A DNA stretch of 64,000 nt from Atrina japonica (lineage: Eukaryota; Mollusca; Bivalvia; Pterioida; Pinnidae): positions 822,501-886,500 of the forward strand of contig BROG01000045.1 in NCBI GenBank assembly GCA_030159075.1. Direction: 5' to 3'. The position numbers and the translations under genes were made by a program. Below, in pieces: positions 53,201 to 63,961 of the stretch. The notes beneath the pieces are model-generated. The model was not told the DNA's origin. It saw only the letters and a program-made list of their open reading frames with translations, and did no database searches. The number at the start of each line of letters is the position of its first letter. Position 1 is the first letter of the stretch.

Positions 53201-56200
53201 TATTAGTTAAAAAGGAAGATGCACAAATAAAGTATAAAAAACTATGGCCTGGACAAAACAATTCCATCCAAGTCAACAGTGACCTAGTGACACACTAATC
53301 CATCCAAATATGAGAAAGTCAACAGCAAAAATGGATGGATGACCTAGATGACACACTGCCTTCCCAAATATACACTTTTTCCTAATGATTTTTAATATGA
53401 GAATATGTTTTGAAATGTTATTAATTAAAAGCATGAAGATTTTCTAATAATAGGTCAGACAAAAATGGATGGATGGACTGAGGTGATATTGACGTACAAT
53501 AATACCTCCTATCAAAAGACAGGCATGCACATGGAAATAAAATTTAGTCGTTAGGCTATAATCGGTTGACCAGGAAACACTTAATAAAAATGTGACAAGA
53601 AGGAAGACTAAGTCAATGATTTTTAATAAATAAATATTTGTCAAAACTTTGAAATGTTATTAATTCAAAGCATTTGAATTTTGATTTTCTCATAAGTATT
53701 GTGATTTTAATTACCGTACATATTTAATTCATTTCTAGATAATGTGTGTGTATTACTACTTTGTTTTAAATGTGACATTGAGCTGGCAAATTGATTTATC
53801 AATCATGGAAAGCAGGAAAATAAATTATATATATAACAATTATAAAATTCAAATAATGGAGAAAATTCTTCTTAAACTCTAATTTTGATTTGAAGATCTT
53901 ATCAAAAGATTCTCTTCATGAAAAAAAACTGAATACTGAAACTTTACGAGGCTTTTTTCCCATAATTCATTTTTAGATTGCAGGGTGGTTCATCATTTAC
54001 TGTAAGTCAATAACCTTGTGATCCATATCGCCATAAGAAGTGAAATATGATTCATACTTACTTTGGGTTGCGACAAAAATGCTTCATCAGGAAACACAGT
54101 TTATTCCTCATTTGGAAAAACATAAAAACAGTTTGTAACAGATGACAAGAAGGAACAGTTCATAATATACTCTGCCGTCAGTGTAACAGTATTTATGTTT
54201 GTATGCTATATTACCTAACAGTTTGTTATTGCCGAAACTCGTCCAGGTATAAAAAGTTTGGTTCACAGGAAATTAAAAACAGTTTGTAACCCCAAAATAT
54301 AAACACATGTAACAGTATATATAAAAACATTTACTGCCGAAATATAAAAAATGTAATAATACTCATGTATGCCGAAATATACAGTTTGAATAGAAGCCAC
54401 AGCCATTAAACAACAGTTTTTCTGTAAAAAAGTTTGTCAGTCTTTCAGTTTTCAGTTTGTTATAAAAAACAGTTTTGTAACAGTATTGCCGTAGAAACAG
54501 TTTGTAACAGTATTGCTGCAGTTCTCAGTTTGTAACTTCTGCATTTGTTGCCAGTCCCATTTTAACCATATCTATTTGCTCAGATACACCGCCAGTAAAA
54601 TCCTCTAGAGCCTCACTCAACTCTCCACCATCAAGGGCCTCATAGCAACCAAATAATCTAAAAAAAAAAAGATTCTAAATTTTCTCAGTATTCCTGATGA
54701 TATTGCATGGGTTGTTTTTTTGTGTGCATATTATGGCAATATGTAAACAGATAATCAATAATAAAACATGCAGATGAGAGACACAGTTTGTAAATACTGA
54801 TATAACAGTCTGAAAGTATTGGAAAAAGCAGGTAAAATGCTGTAAAGTTTGTAAAATCATCAGAATAAACACAGTTTTTTTGAAAATAAACAAGTTTTCC
54901 ATAGAAACAGTTTGTAACTGTGTTATAGTTTTGTTTACTTTAGATGGCAAAATATTGCTGAAATATAAAACACATACAGAATTCCCGTAACAAAAATATA
55001 AACATCATCAGTGATTGATTGTTTCTTGACGTCATTTTCTGAGAATCTGTATCATTTTGCCATCCAGTTACAGGACCACAAATATCATGAAAAGATCTCT
55101 TACAGTGAAAAGTTAAAACTGAATACTGAAACTTTACTAACAGCATAGGAAATATAAACACTTTTTCCTGAAATATAAAAGAGTTATTGCTGGCACAGTT
55201 TGTCCAGAAATTCAGTTTTTAGATTAGCGAGTGAAATATAAACACAGATGAAAATGAGAAATATCAGTTTTGTCATGCTGAAATATACTGTCGGAAGGAA
55301 GTCGTAGAAACATAACAATTCTGAAAATCCACTCTCCAGTATCGCCAGTTTGTAACAGTATTGCCTGAAGTGAAATATGCAGTTTTGTAACAGTAATCAT
55401 CCTCAGTATTTGTTCTAACCTTCCACTCAGTATTGTTCTTCAACATAAACACTGGTATATAAACCTGCAAAGTATTGCTATATAAACACAGTTTCCGATA
55501 TTATTGCTGTAGAAACATAACCTGGAAAATATAGATGCAAGTTTGTAACATTATATCAGTACTGGACAGTTTTATAAGCATCAGAACAGTACTGCTGAAA
55601 TATAAACACAGTTCATAATTATAAACACAGTTTGTAATAGTACAGCCTAAATATAAAAACAGTTTGTAACAGTATAGCCAAAATATAAACACAGTTCATA
55701 ATTATAAACACTGTTTGTAAACAGTGAAATATAGAAACAGTTTGTAACAGTATTGCTGAAATATAGAAACACAGTTCATATTGCTGAAATATAAACACAG
55801 TTTGTAACAGTATTGCTGTAGTTTGTAACAGTATTGCTGAAATATAAACACAGTTTGTAACAGTATTGCTGAAATATAAACACAGTGCTGTAATAAACAC
55901 AGTTTGTAACTGCCGAAATATAAACACAGTGTAATAATTGAAATATAAACACAGTTTGTAAAACAGCCTGTTTGTAACAGTATTGCCGAAATATAAACAC
56001 AGTTTGTAATAGTACTGCCGAAATATAAACACACAGTTTGTAGAAACAGTATAGCCAAACAGTTATAAAACTGAAAATATAGAAACAGTTTGTCATAATG
56101 AAATATAAACACTGTTTGTAACAGTATATTGCCGAATTGCTATAAACACAGTTTGTAATAGTACTGCCGAAATATAAACACAGTTTGTTAACAGTTTGTA

Positions 56201-59200
56201 ACAGTGTAACAGTATTGCCAGTTTGTAACAGTATTGCTGAAATATAAACACAGTTTGTAACAGTATTGCTGAAATATAAACACAGTTTGTAACAGTATTG
56301 CTGAAATATAAACACAGTTTGTAACAGTATTGCTGAAATATAAACACAGTTTGTAACAGTATTGCTGAAATATAAACACAGTAATATATAAACACAGTTT
56401 GTAATAGTACTGCCGAAATATAAACACAGTTCATAATTATAAACACTGTTTGTAACAGTATTGCTGAAATATAAACACAGTTTGTAACAGTATTGCTGAA
56501 ATATAAACACAGTTTGTAACAAAATATAAACACAGTTCATAATTATAAACACAGTTTGTAATAGTACAGCCTAAATATAAAAACAGTTTGTAACAGTATT
56601 GCCAAAATATAAACACAGTTTGTAATAGTATTGCCGAAATATAAACACAGTTCATAATTATAAACACAGGTTAAGTTTGTAACTGTTTGTAAAACAGTTT
56701 GTAACAGTATTGCTGAAATATAGAAACAGTTTGTAACAGTATTGCTGAAATATAGAAACAGTTTGTAACAGTATTGCTGAAATATAGAAACAGTTTGTAA
56801 CAGTATTGCTGAAATATAAACACAGTTTGTAACAGTTTGCTGAAATATAAACACAGTTTGTAACAGTATTGCTGAAATATAAACACAGTTTGTAACAGTA
56901 TTGCCGAAATATAAACACAGTTTGTAATAGTACTGCCGAAATATAAACACAGTTCATAATTATAAACACTGTTTGTAACAGTATTGCCGAAATATAAACA
57001 CAGTTTGTAATAGTACTGCCGAAAATATAGTTTGTAAACACAGTTTGTAACAGTATATGCACAGTTTGTAAAATTGCTGAAATATAAACACAGTTTGTAA
57101 ATAGTATTAAACACAGTTTGTAACAGTATTGCTGAAATATAGAAACACAGTAGTTCTGAAAATTATGTAACACTGAAATGTTTGTAACAGTATTGCCGAA
57201 ATATAAACACAGTTTGTAATAGTACTGCCGAAATATAAACACAGTTTGTAACAGTATTGCCGAAATATAAACACAGTTTGTAACAGTACAGCCGAATTAT
57301 AAACACTGTTTGTAACAGTACAGCCGAATTATAAACACAGTTTGTAACAGTATTGCTGAAATATAGAAACAGTTTGTAACAGTATTGCTGAAATATAACA
57401 GTACAGTTTGTAACAGTATTGCCGAAATATAAAAACAGTTTGTAACAGTACAGCCGAAATATAAAAACAGTTTGTAACAGTACAGCCGAAATATAAAAAC
57501 AGTTTGTAACACATTGCTGAAATATACAGCCGAATTATAAACACAGTTTGTAACAAAACTGCTGAAGTATAAACACAGTTTGTACATAGTATAAACACTG
57601 CCAGTATAAACACACTGTGTAACAGTATTTATTGATTAATTAACTAGTTTGTAAACAGTACCATAACACTGTTTGTTATGAAATATACACACTATTCAAA
57701 TACAGTTTGGTTGCTGAAATATAGAAAATGTAACAGTAGCTGCACTTAGTATTGCTGAAATTTACAAATAACCAACAGGGTTAGTTTTAAGTGACATAAA
57801 CACAAACACTGAAAATGACGTAACAGTATTGGAAATATAAACCTTCAGTATGAATGAATAGATTGAACAGTGATGTACAAGTTTGTGACACAATCATGAG
57901 AGTCCAAACCCGATAATGAAGTCTAAACACAGTTTGTAATACACTGATGTAGGCTAATTAAACCTAATACCATTCAGCGCTTTTCAGTGTAGCTGGTAGA
58001 AACAGATTTTCAACAAACACTGACGTGTTAGATGTTGATTATCATGTTGACACAATCTAACTCGCGTAAGTTTAGTTTCCATAATACCAAAGCGCTTTTT
58101 CAGTTTGAAACAGACACTCGTGTTAGTTGATTTCATGTTTGTCTTTCAAGTTTAGTTTCAAAATTTGAAAAGACACTCGGTAGACTTCATGTCTTTCAAA
58201 TTTTGAAAATCAACTAACTTGAGTTAGATAAACATGATAATCAACTAACACTCATAGTGGAATCTATATATATATTTTACCTTGTGCCAAATTTCTTTAT
58301 GGATGGCAAGACAGGAGGAGGCTGCCACAAACCAACAATTTCCAAGACGTCCTTGCTTAACATCGCCTGCACTAGCTCCCTCTACAAATAGTTTAGGGTT
58401 CTCACAGATTTGCTGAAATATAAATAATAAAAATGTAACAACAAAAATCATTCTGAATTAAATGCATTAATTTATACACAATTTCATCCTGGAAAGGGCT
58501 CCATGACCATGTGCTTAGAGCATCACGCTTTGAACCATGGTGTTTCTCACTTCTGGTCAGCGCAGGTTGGAGCCCTGCTGGAACCTAAGCTGATTTTGTG
58601 AGAAAGTTTGGGAGGCTGGTGGTCCCTTCATAGGTACATGTACATTGTAATACAGGAAGTGGTTGTCTCATCCAGCAGCAAAAACTATTTGCCACCATGT
58701 AACTGAGTGTGGCATAAAAAAACATTTAAACAAACATTCCGAAAATTTATTAGCTTTCAATTTGTGATACTGGTAGTCAAATGTTTGACTTGCTAATTAA
58801 CTGTGACAGCAAAATAGAAATTATCCAGATTAACTCAATCAAACAATGATTGAAAATATCAGCATTAAAATGAGAAATAATGAAAAGATGTTATGGTCCT
58901 AATTCGGAAGTTTTGGCAAAAAAATTGGGGGAAAAAGATATGATTTGCAATTGGGAATATTAGCCCCATATCAGCTATAAATTTGGATGAAAAAAAGTCC
59001 TGAAAACAAAGGAAAATTGTTGTTTTATCATGGTACATAAAAATTTCCCTACCTTTGGTCTTTTCCAAACAACATTAGCGAGCTTGCCCTGAGTGTAAAA
59101 CACTGAACGATCATCTGGAGGGAATTCCAAATCAATAAACAACTTGCCACTTTTCTTGGCCTCCGATTTTAGTTTGTGATAGTCCTGACCCTTGTAACCT

Positions 59201-59223
59201 TTTACCGAGCCAAAACAGGACAT
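45730..59223 (-). CDS. CAPN5: Calpain-5-type cysteine protease (catalytic core, calpain-type beta sandwich, C2), exons 3-4 disrupted
   Basis: A calcium-dependent intracellular cysteine protease of the atypical (TRA-3/calpain-5) class, with a C-terminal C2 domain instead of EF hands. Exons in gene order: 59223-59053 (Met, ...WKRPK), 58412-58281, disrupted exon 3 about 55464-55138, disrupted exon 4 about 54657-54062, 52622-52426, 51384-51307, 51035-50855, 50056-49943, 48075-47873, 47237-47119, 46634-46495 and 45915-45730 (TAA). All undamaged junctions are GT-AG and phase-consistent. The catalytic Cys is in [11 protein letters not shown] (about residue 83), the His in [10 protein letters not shown] and the Asn in RLRNPWG, so all three catalytic residues are encoded by intact exons. 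Later exons match calpain-5 at [25 protein letters not shown], the C2 strand [14 protein letters not shown] and VLKDQYLG. About 640 residues are expected, as in human calpain-5. Exons 3 and 4 cannot be translated as they stand. Confidence 0.93.
46030..46175 (+). repeat. SINE (family 1), 3' body, in a calpain intron
   Basis: Best-preserved body in the window: gtgagaaagtttgtcagttt, acttgctgaaggccggtggt, gtaaccgggttctctcctcc, aaaactggccgccaccatat and gttgagtgtggcgtaaaaca. It lies antisense to the calpain gene, between its last two exons. Confidence 0.75.
46720..47070 (+). repeat. Dispersed repeat copy (family 3) in a calpain intron
   Basis: Same ordered phrases as the copy at 25950-26270; see that entry. 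Confidence 0.65.
48430..48583. repeat. Dispersed repeat (family 4), short copy
   Basis: Begins gtgtttgtgaaacacaaatg, then cccctggtcccaacaaatt and cactttatatgtaagcg, and ends in gatccaaacactagatgccc. Longer copies lie at 50188-50470 and 51631-51925, all in calpain introns. Confidence 0.75.
49183..49885. repeat. Dispersed element (family 5), about 0.7 kb
   Basis: Starts caggcccaagtgggtctta and ends gctcacttgagcctatggcc plus caggtgagct, an inverted-end look. Inner phrases (ctacaaatatgaaaagaaga, aaaatcccttcaacggtttc) recur in the 59440-60690 copy. No significant open frame. Confidence 0.65.
50188..50470. repeat. Dispersed repeat (family 4), full copy
   Basis: From tgtttgtgaaacacaaatgc through catgtgatgtcaatgaagtg and tatgtaagcgggatggaatt to gatccaaacactagacgccc and a ggctggggg end. 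Closely matches 51631-51925. Confidence 0.8.
51631..51925. repeat. Dispersed repeat (family 4), full copy
   Basis: Same start, middle and end as the 50188 copy, about 1.44 kb away in the neighbouring part of the calpain gene. Confidence 0.8.
54062..54657 (-). pseudogene. Calpain exon 4, 5' part intact and 3' part broken up by satellite pieces
   Basis: The exon opens cleanly after a T-rich acceptor and reads [23 protein letters not shown] and [14 protein letters not shown] down to about 54536. There it runs into satellite sequence (gttacaaactg) and stops. Farther down the minus strand, separated satellite fragments flank LMAVASIQ (54409-54386) and [10 protein letters not shown], the latter ending at a good donor (gtaagtatg) at 54061. 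These correspond to the end of the human exon. About 595 nt are present where about 200 are expected. Confidence 0.7.
54090..57720. repeat. 32-bp satellite in the calpain gene (array F)
   Basis: Unit: cagtttgtaacagtattgct plus gaaatataaaca (32 bp), most regular at 56220-56400 and 56690-57000 and mixed with other sequence elsewhere. On the gene strand the unit reads tttatatttcag|caatactg, a good 3' splice site. Below 55.5 kb fragments of it are mixed with calpain exon 3 and 4 sequence. Confidence 0.93.
55138..55464 (-). pseudogene. Calpain exon 3, coding sequence broken up by satellite pieces
   Basis: After an acceptor at 55466-55465, short blocks of the expected calpain-5 exon appear in the right order on the minus strand, in shifting frames. 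These are V-I-P, then IFHF (55378-55367), WR (55347-55342), GEW (55337-55329), DFLPT (about 55303-55289), NEF-W (55213-55204), EK (55168-55161) and YA (55147-55143), then a donor-like gtaaag. The blocks are separated by fragments of the neighbouring 32-bp satellite, for example caatactgttacaaac between IFHF and WR. Observed length is 327 nt against about 210 expected from human calpain-5. Frameshifts and in-frame stops result. It may be a true insertion series or a consensus error. Confidence 0.75.
57990..58260. repeat. Imperfect inverted repeat before calpain exon 2
   Basis: gtgttagatgttgattatca near 58026 is answered in inverse by tgataatcaactaacac at 58235-58251, with further arms rich in caagtttagtttc and tttgaaa. 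It lies between the satellite and the exon 2 donor. Confidence 0.5.
58493..58725 (+). repeat. SINE (family 1), near full length, in calpain intron 1
   Basis: Head gtgcttagagcatcacgctt with tgaaccatgg, B-box-like gcaggttggagccctgctgg, then aacctaagctgattttgtga, ggaggctggtggtcccttca and a gagtgtggcataaaa end. Confidence 0.75.
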
Positions 59224-59439
59224 CTTGTGCCACTAAACGCTAACGTCTAACGATGATATAGAATCTGTCTGTTAAAAAAAAAAAAATTATAAAAAACAAA
59301 CCAACAAAATCTTGTATCACCAAACACTAATGTCTAATGATGAAAAACAATCTGTCTGTAAAAACAAAACAAAAAAGAAGGAAAAAAAACAAAAAAAAAC
59401 ACAAAAAAATATAAAAAAACTTAAAAAAAAAAATACAAG

Positions 59440-60690
59440 AGGCCCAATTAGGTCTACATCACTCACCCATGTAACCATCAACAAATGTGAAAAGAAGATC
59501 GAGATATACATGTATAGGCTAAATTAAACACACAAGAAATCTGAAAATCTAACATACATTGTATTTGGTTTGTTTTGGGCATTGAGTCTTAAGGGACACC
59601 TCCGTGAACTAATTTGCCTAAGCCTAGATTAAACCCTGGGTACATTTGGTCGAAAAACAGCAAAACTTGTGTGGAACCATGAGTATATTATCTCTCACTC
59701 CCTGCCAAAATCTAAATTGTCAAAATCCATCGACTGTGTCTGGAGAAGTTGAATGTACATGTATTGTAATATTTGCATTAGTGCACCATTTCCCTTTTTT
59801 GACAAAATAAATGAAAAAAAATCACCACTGGTCAGTGACAAAGTCTCACCAAGTTACAATTCTCGCCAACTATTTTTAACTTACATGGCACATGCAAACA
59901 TGTGCATACTTTCACAGATTTTTTTGGTTTCATGCATAAGACACTATATTTCAGAACAGAATCAAAACAGTTAACAAATCCCTCTAGATCACTCTGACGT
60001 ATTCAATTTGTACCTGTATTCAGATGCTCTGAAGACAAGAGTTTCTCAAATGAGCATAACCATCATACCGTTTTTGCCCCACTTTGAATCCAACCCAGAA
60101 CAAATATGACCAAAATCTACACACCTGTAGAGGACCATACCAAGGTGAAACATCATCAAATTCCATTCAGCGGTCACAATGAACAAGCTGACAGTAAGTA
60201 AAAATGACCCCTAACCGTTTTCCAGTCTTAAAAATGCATAAAAACTTCATAACGTTACATAAGTACAGGTACATGTAAAACACATAAGATGAATGCATAA
60301 CAGTGAATAAAAGGAGTGATAATCAACGAAATCGTACAAAAAAATTGAAAATGACAATCTGAAAAGAAGTAAAAAAAGTGTCAAAAATTTATTTTCCAAT
60401 TTCTAAAAAAATAATCACAAATTTGAATTATACATCCATATACACGGCAGATCACTCATGCAAAGGTTCTGGAGGAGGAGATTTTCAGAGGAGTAGCCTG
60501 GATCCACCCCTCAGGATGAAAAACACAAACTTGGTAGAGGACATTGACTACTTCTTTCCTGTAAAGTGTTATCAAAATCCCTTCTGTGGTTTCAGAAGAA
60601 GTAATGAGAATTGTTCATGGATAGACGACAGATGTGGACTGCTGATGATCACAACAGCTCACTTGAACCTTTGGCACTGGTGAGCCAAGA
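59440..60690. repeat. Dispersed element (family 5), longer copy
   Basis: Starts agaggcccaattaggtctac and ends acagctcacttgaacctttg plus gcactggtgagcc, with inner text shared with 49183-49885 (aaaatcccttctgtggtttc, gatgatcaca). It lies upstream of the calpain start. Confidence 0.6.
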
Positions 60691-60937
60691 AAGAGAAAAA
60701 TATGAAAATTTGAAACAGTATGGTCTGTATGACATGTAGTTTTGAAAGGATTAACAGGATGGAGATTACATCAGTGTGATAATCAATTTTTATTCTTCCA
60801 TCATTTTTTTCCCCAAAAATGTCATTATTTAATGAAATGCAACAAATTTTTACACATGTATGTTGTGGACATACATGTATGCCACTGAAGTGAGGATTCT
60901 TTGACAATAATACAAAATAACATGCCACATCTGCCTT

Positions 60938-61150
60938 GCTAACTCCTTTTAGGCCTGGTCAAGGGTAACCCGAATCTTGCTAACTCCTTTTAGGCCTGGT
61001 CAAGGGTAACCCGAATCTTGCTAACTCCTTTTAGGCCTGGTCAAGGGTAACCCGAATCTTGCTAACTCCTTTTAGGCCTGGTCAAGGGTAACCAGAATCT
61101 TGCTAACTCCTTTTAGGCCTGGTCAAGGGGAACCAGAATCTTGCTAACTT
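60938..61150. repeat. 41-bp minisatellite (array H), five units
   Basis: Unit cttgctaactccttttaggc plus ctggtcaagggtaacccgaa plus t, nearly perfect, with the last units changing acccgaat to accagaat. Confidence 0.97.
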
Positions 61151-61287
61151 GCTAACTGAATCTGCCTATAAAAGCAGTAAAATCACCAACCAACGGAGAA
61201 GAGAGCAGGGAGACCACAGAGAGAACACACATTGGTAACAACTGGAGAGCCTATGAAACGACATTGCACTGCTTAAAAATACCACAC

Positions 61288-61302
61288 AATATATATACAT
61301 GT

Positions 61303-61333
<31 letters not shown>

Positions 61334-61396
61334 CACATACATATATATACATACATACATACATACATACTGTACATACATACATAAATATATATT
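61288..61396. repeat. (TACA)n/(TA)n microsatellite
   Basis: Mixed tacatacatacat and tatatatata runs; a short Tyr-rich frame across it is an artefact. Confidence 0.95.
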
Positions 61397-61399
61397 TAC

Positions 61400-63482
61400 A
61401 TGTATAGCTATAATCTCAACCTATTGAAACGTGTGTAAATTTGTACATGGTCATAATTAACCATTGATTTTTTTTAATGGTAAGACTATACCATGGTCAT
61501 TTTTCTATGGCAGAAAATATACTCTGGTCATTTTTCTATGGTAGAAAATATACTTAGGCCTTTTCTAAATCGGAGAAAATTGAACCAGAAACAGGTCATT
61601 TTTCTACATGTATCGGTCAACTTTGTACATGTGTCTGGGTATTTATGATTCCTTCGTAGTACCTCAGGTAGTTTTTCTAGGTGCTTAGAACTTAGTCATT
61701 CATTGGTATAACCATAATTCCTGCATTAGGCGATTACCATCTGATTCTGAAGGGGTGGGGCTAGCAATTTTGTTTTTTGAGTCAAATCATTTATTTTCAT
61801 ACTGTTTAGGACAGAATATTTATTGTCAAGCAGACCAGAGACAGCTTATTTATTTTCTTTAGTTTTTTCACCTTTTGGTCAGAAATGTAATATATCATAC
61901 AGGTGCATCTGGAGATTTTTCCAAGGGGGGGGGGGTGTTAACATAGATATATACTATTCAAAACTGTTATACATAATATACCTCACTGCACATTGGATTA
62001 TTGCAATGCCTAAGGTGGATCTGGAAAATTTTTGGAATTTCAAAATCTCTGAGAGGACATTTTCTAGATACCAGACACTAAAACATCTAATAATTCTCTG
62101 TATTAAAGAACCTGTACATCAGGGGTGCCAGTGGATCCAGGAATTTTCAAAGAGAGGTCTGGCATAAAGTTGTTTTTCTTGTTTTTGTGTGTGTGTGTGA
62201 CAAGAGGCTGGTGTGTTCATTCTGTGCAAAAATTTGGATATCATCGATGATTAAAACTTACGCTTGCCATTATGTCGGGATACTTCTATGTACCCAACTA
62301 TACAAGTGTTAAAATTACTTTTTTTCATGCATGTTGTAATACATGTTTTGTCATTTACTACAGAAACGTCCTTTCATAATGGTACCAATCATAGGTGTCG
62401 GAAGCAAATTGAAAGTGGGGGGGCTAAATCAACTTAAAACACACACGCCAGAAACGTCGGGGGGGGGGGGGGGGAGGGGGGCTAAGCCCCAATTTTCAAC
62501 ACCTATGCCTATCTTTGCAAAAAAAAAAGTGGGGGGGGGAAGGCTAAGCTAAGTGCACAAATACACTGCAATTAGTCAGAAAATGATAAAAACATCATGA
62601 TACAAACACCCCTAATTAGCAATTGCATGTGTTCCTGTCACTGCTGTCACATCAATACGGAAAGCATGTCAAACATGAATGTGTTTCTATACATATACTT
62701 TTACCACTTTCAAGTTAAATAGATAAAAACAAAAGAAAGTATTGGTATTCTCCGACCAGTTTGAGTCTCCACGATTGAACAGAAGTGTTATATAAATAGC
62801 CTTGACAGATTAAGGTTTCTTCAGAGGAAATTCAAAGAAGGATGGCAAATTCTTAATTTTGTTTCAGCTTCTTCAAAACATTTCAATGCTCTATTTCTGT
62901 TTCTGAACACACACCACAATTTCTTAATTGATTCTATTTCCCTTCCTTTTTCTGTCCTTTGTGTTTTATTTATTTGCTACCTGTATGGCAATGTGTTTAC
63001 TTTTTGTGGAATGTTGGTAAACTAGGACCCATCTCAATCCGTATCCTCTTTGGCTAGGTCATGCCTATGGTTGACTGACTCGTAACCAAAACAAAAGGAA
63101 GAGTTGCACCCATCGTTTTACTGATTTGTATACAATAATGTATGGGTTATGGGTCATATATATAAGATAAAATGTTTAACTGGAAGTTCTCTGAAGATGC
63201 ATACTATTATGACAAACAGTAACAGAAAAAATCAACCCCAAAAAGTCCACTGAACCATACCAGTAGGAAAAATTACCTGTTTTCCAGATAACTTTTTTTT
63301 ACGGATATAGAAAAGGCACAGAAATATTTTTCACCATAGAAAAATAACCGTTGCACTTTCTACAGCCATAGAAAAATAACCCTAGTATATTTTCACAATG
63401 GTAAAAAAAAATTCAACAGTTAATAATGTACATGTCGTACAAAGTTACACATGTTTTAGTAGGTTGAAATTATATACATGGC
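61400..63482. mobile_element. Element with long (about 200 bp) terminal inverted repeats, 2.1 kb
   Basis: At the left: tctcaacctattgaaacgtg, tgtaaatttgtacatgg, then ggtcatttttctatgg twice. At the right the same text is inverted: ccatagaaaaataacc twice, gtacaaagttacacatgttt and taggttgaaatta. The arms agree imperfectly over about 200 bp. The interior (61.7-63.2 kb) has G-rich tracts (61925, 62460, 62532) and no convincing protein, so it is probably a nonautonomous DNA transposon. Confidence 0.7.
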
Positions 63483-63673
63483 AACTGTGTGGTGTTTGCA
63501 AAAAGTGCAATTTCATTTGAAAATTACGATGTTTTTGATGGTATAAAATGTTTCAATCAGTTTTTGACATACGAAATTTATGGAAATATGTCAAGATAGA
63601 CGGGGTTTTATGTCAAAGGCATGTGGCGTAGCTGTGTATTTATTTAAGTAATTATAATTTAAAGATTACTTAC

Positions 63674-63961
63674 AATATCACTATTAGACAGTTTGCCATG
63701 TGCAATGACGATCCTACTAATAGTATGTTCCTTAAAGGTTCCTTTAAAACAACTACAATTTGACACAACAATTTTCTGTCCTGCCTGAACTGAAAAATCT
63801 GACATACATGTAGTGATTCCTAAATTTGCCATGAATTGTAAACAAACAGTATAGCGAGCCCCATTGTCATAAAACCATGGTCCAGAATTTGCTATGCTCT
63901 TTCCTTCCTGTGGATTCATGTACCTAAAATCACTCGTGCATATTTTGATTTTATTATTCAT
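63674..63961 (-). CDS. Unrecognised exon or short open frame at the right edge
   Basis: An open frame on the minus strand starts with ATG at 63961, preceded in frame by a stop, and runs about 96 codons to a good donor (ATT|gtaagt) at 63674. The protein has ordinary composition with several cysteines (CTSDF, TVCLQF, TTCMSDF, SNCSCF) and the stretch GPWFYDNGARYTV. There is no clear signal peptide or membrane segment. I do not recognise a family. Composition and the donor make it more gene-like than the AT-rich spurious frames nearby. The next exon was not found in the 59.3-63.6 kb repeats. Confidence 0.4.

Noticed and set aside
54675..57613. Many overlapping Tyr/Cys/Val-rich frames on the minus strand
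   Set aside because: Shadow translations of the 32-bp satellite. Only the calpain fragments inside exons 3 and 4 were kept.
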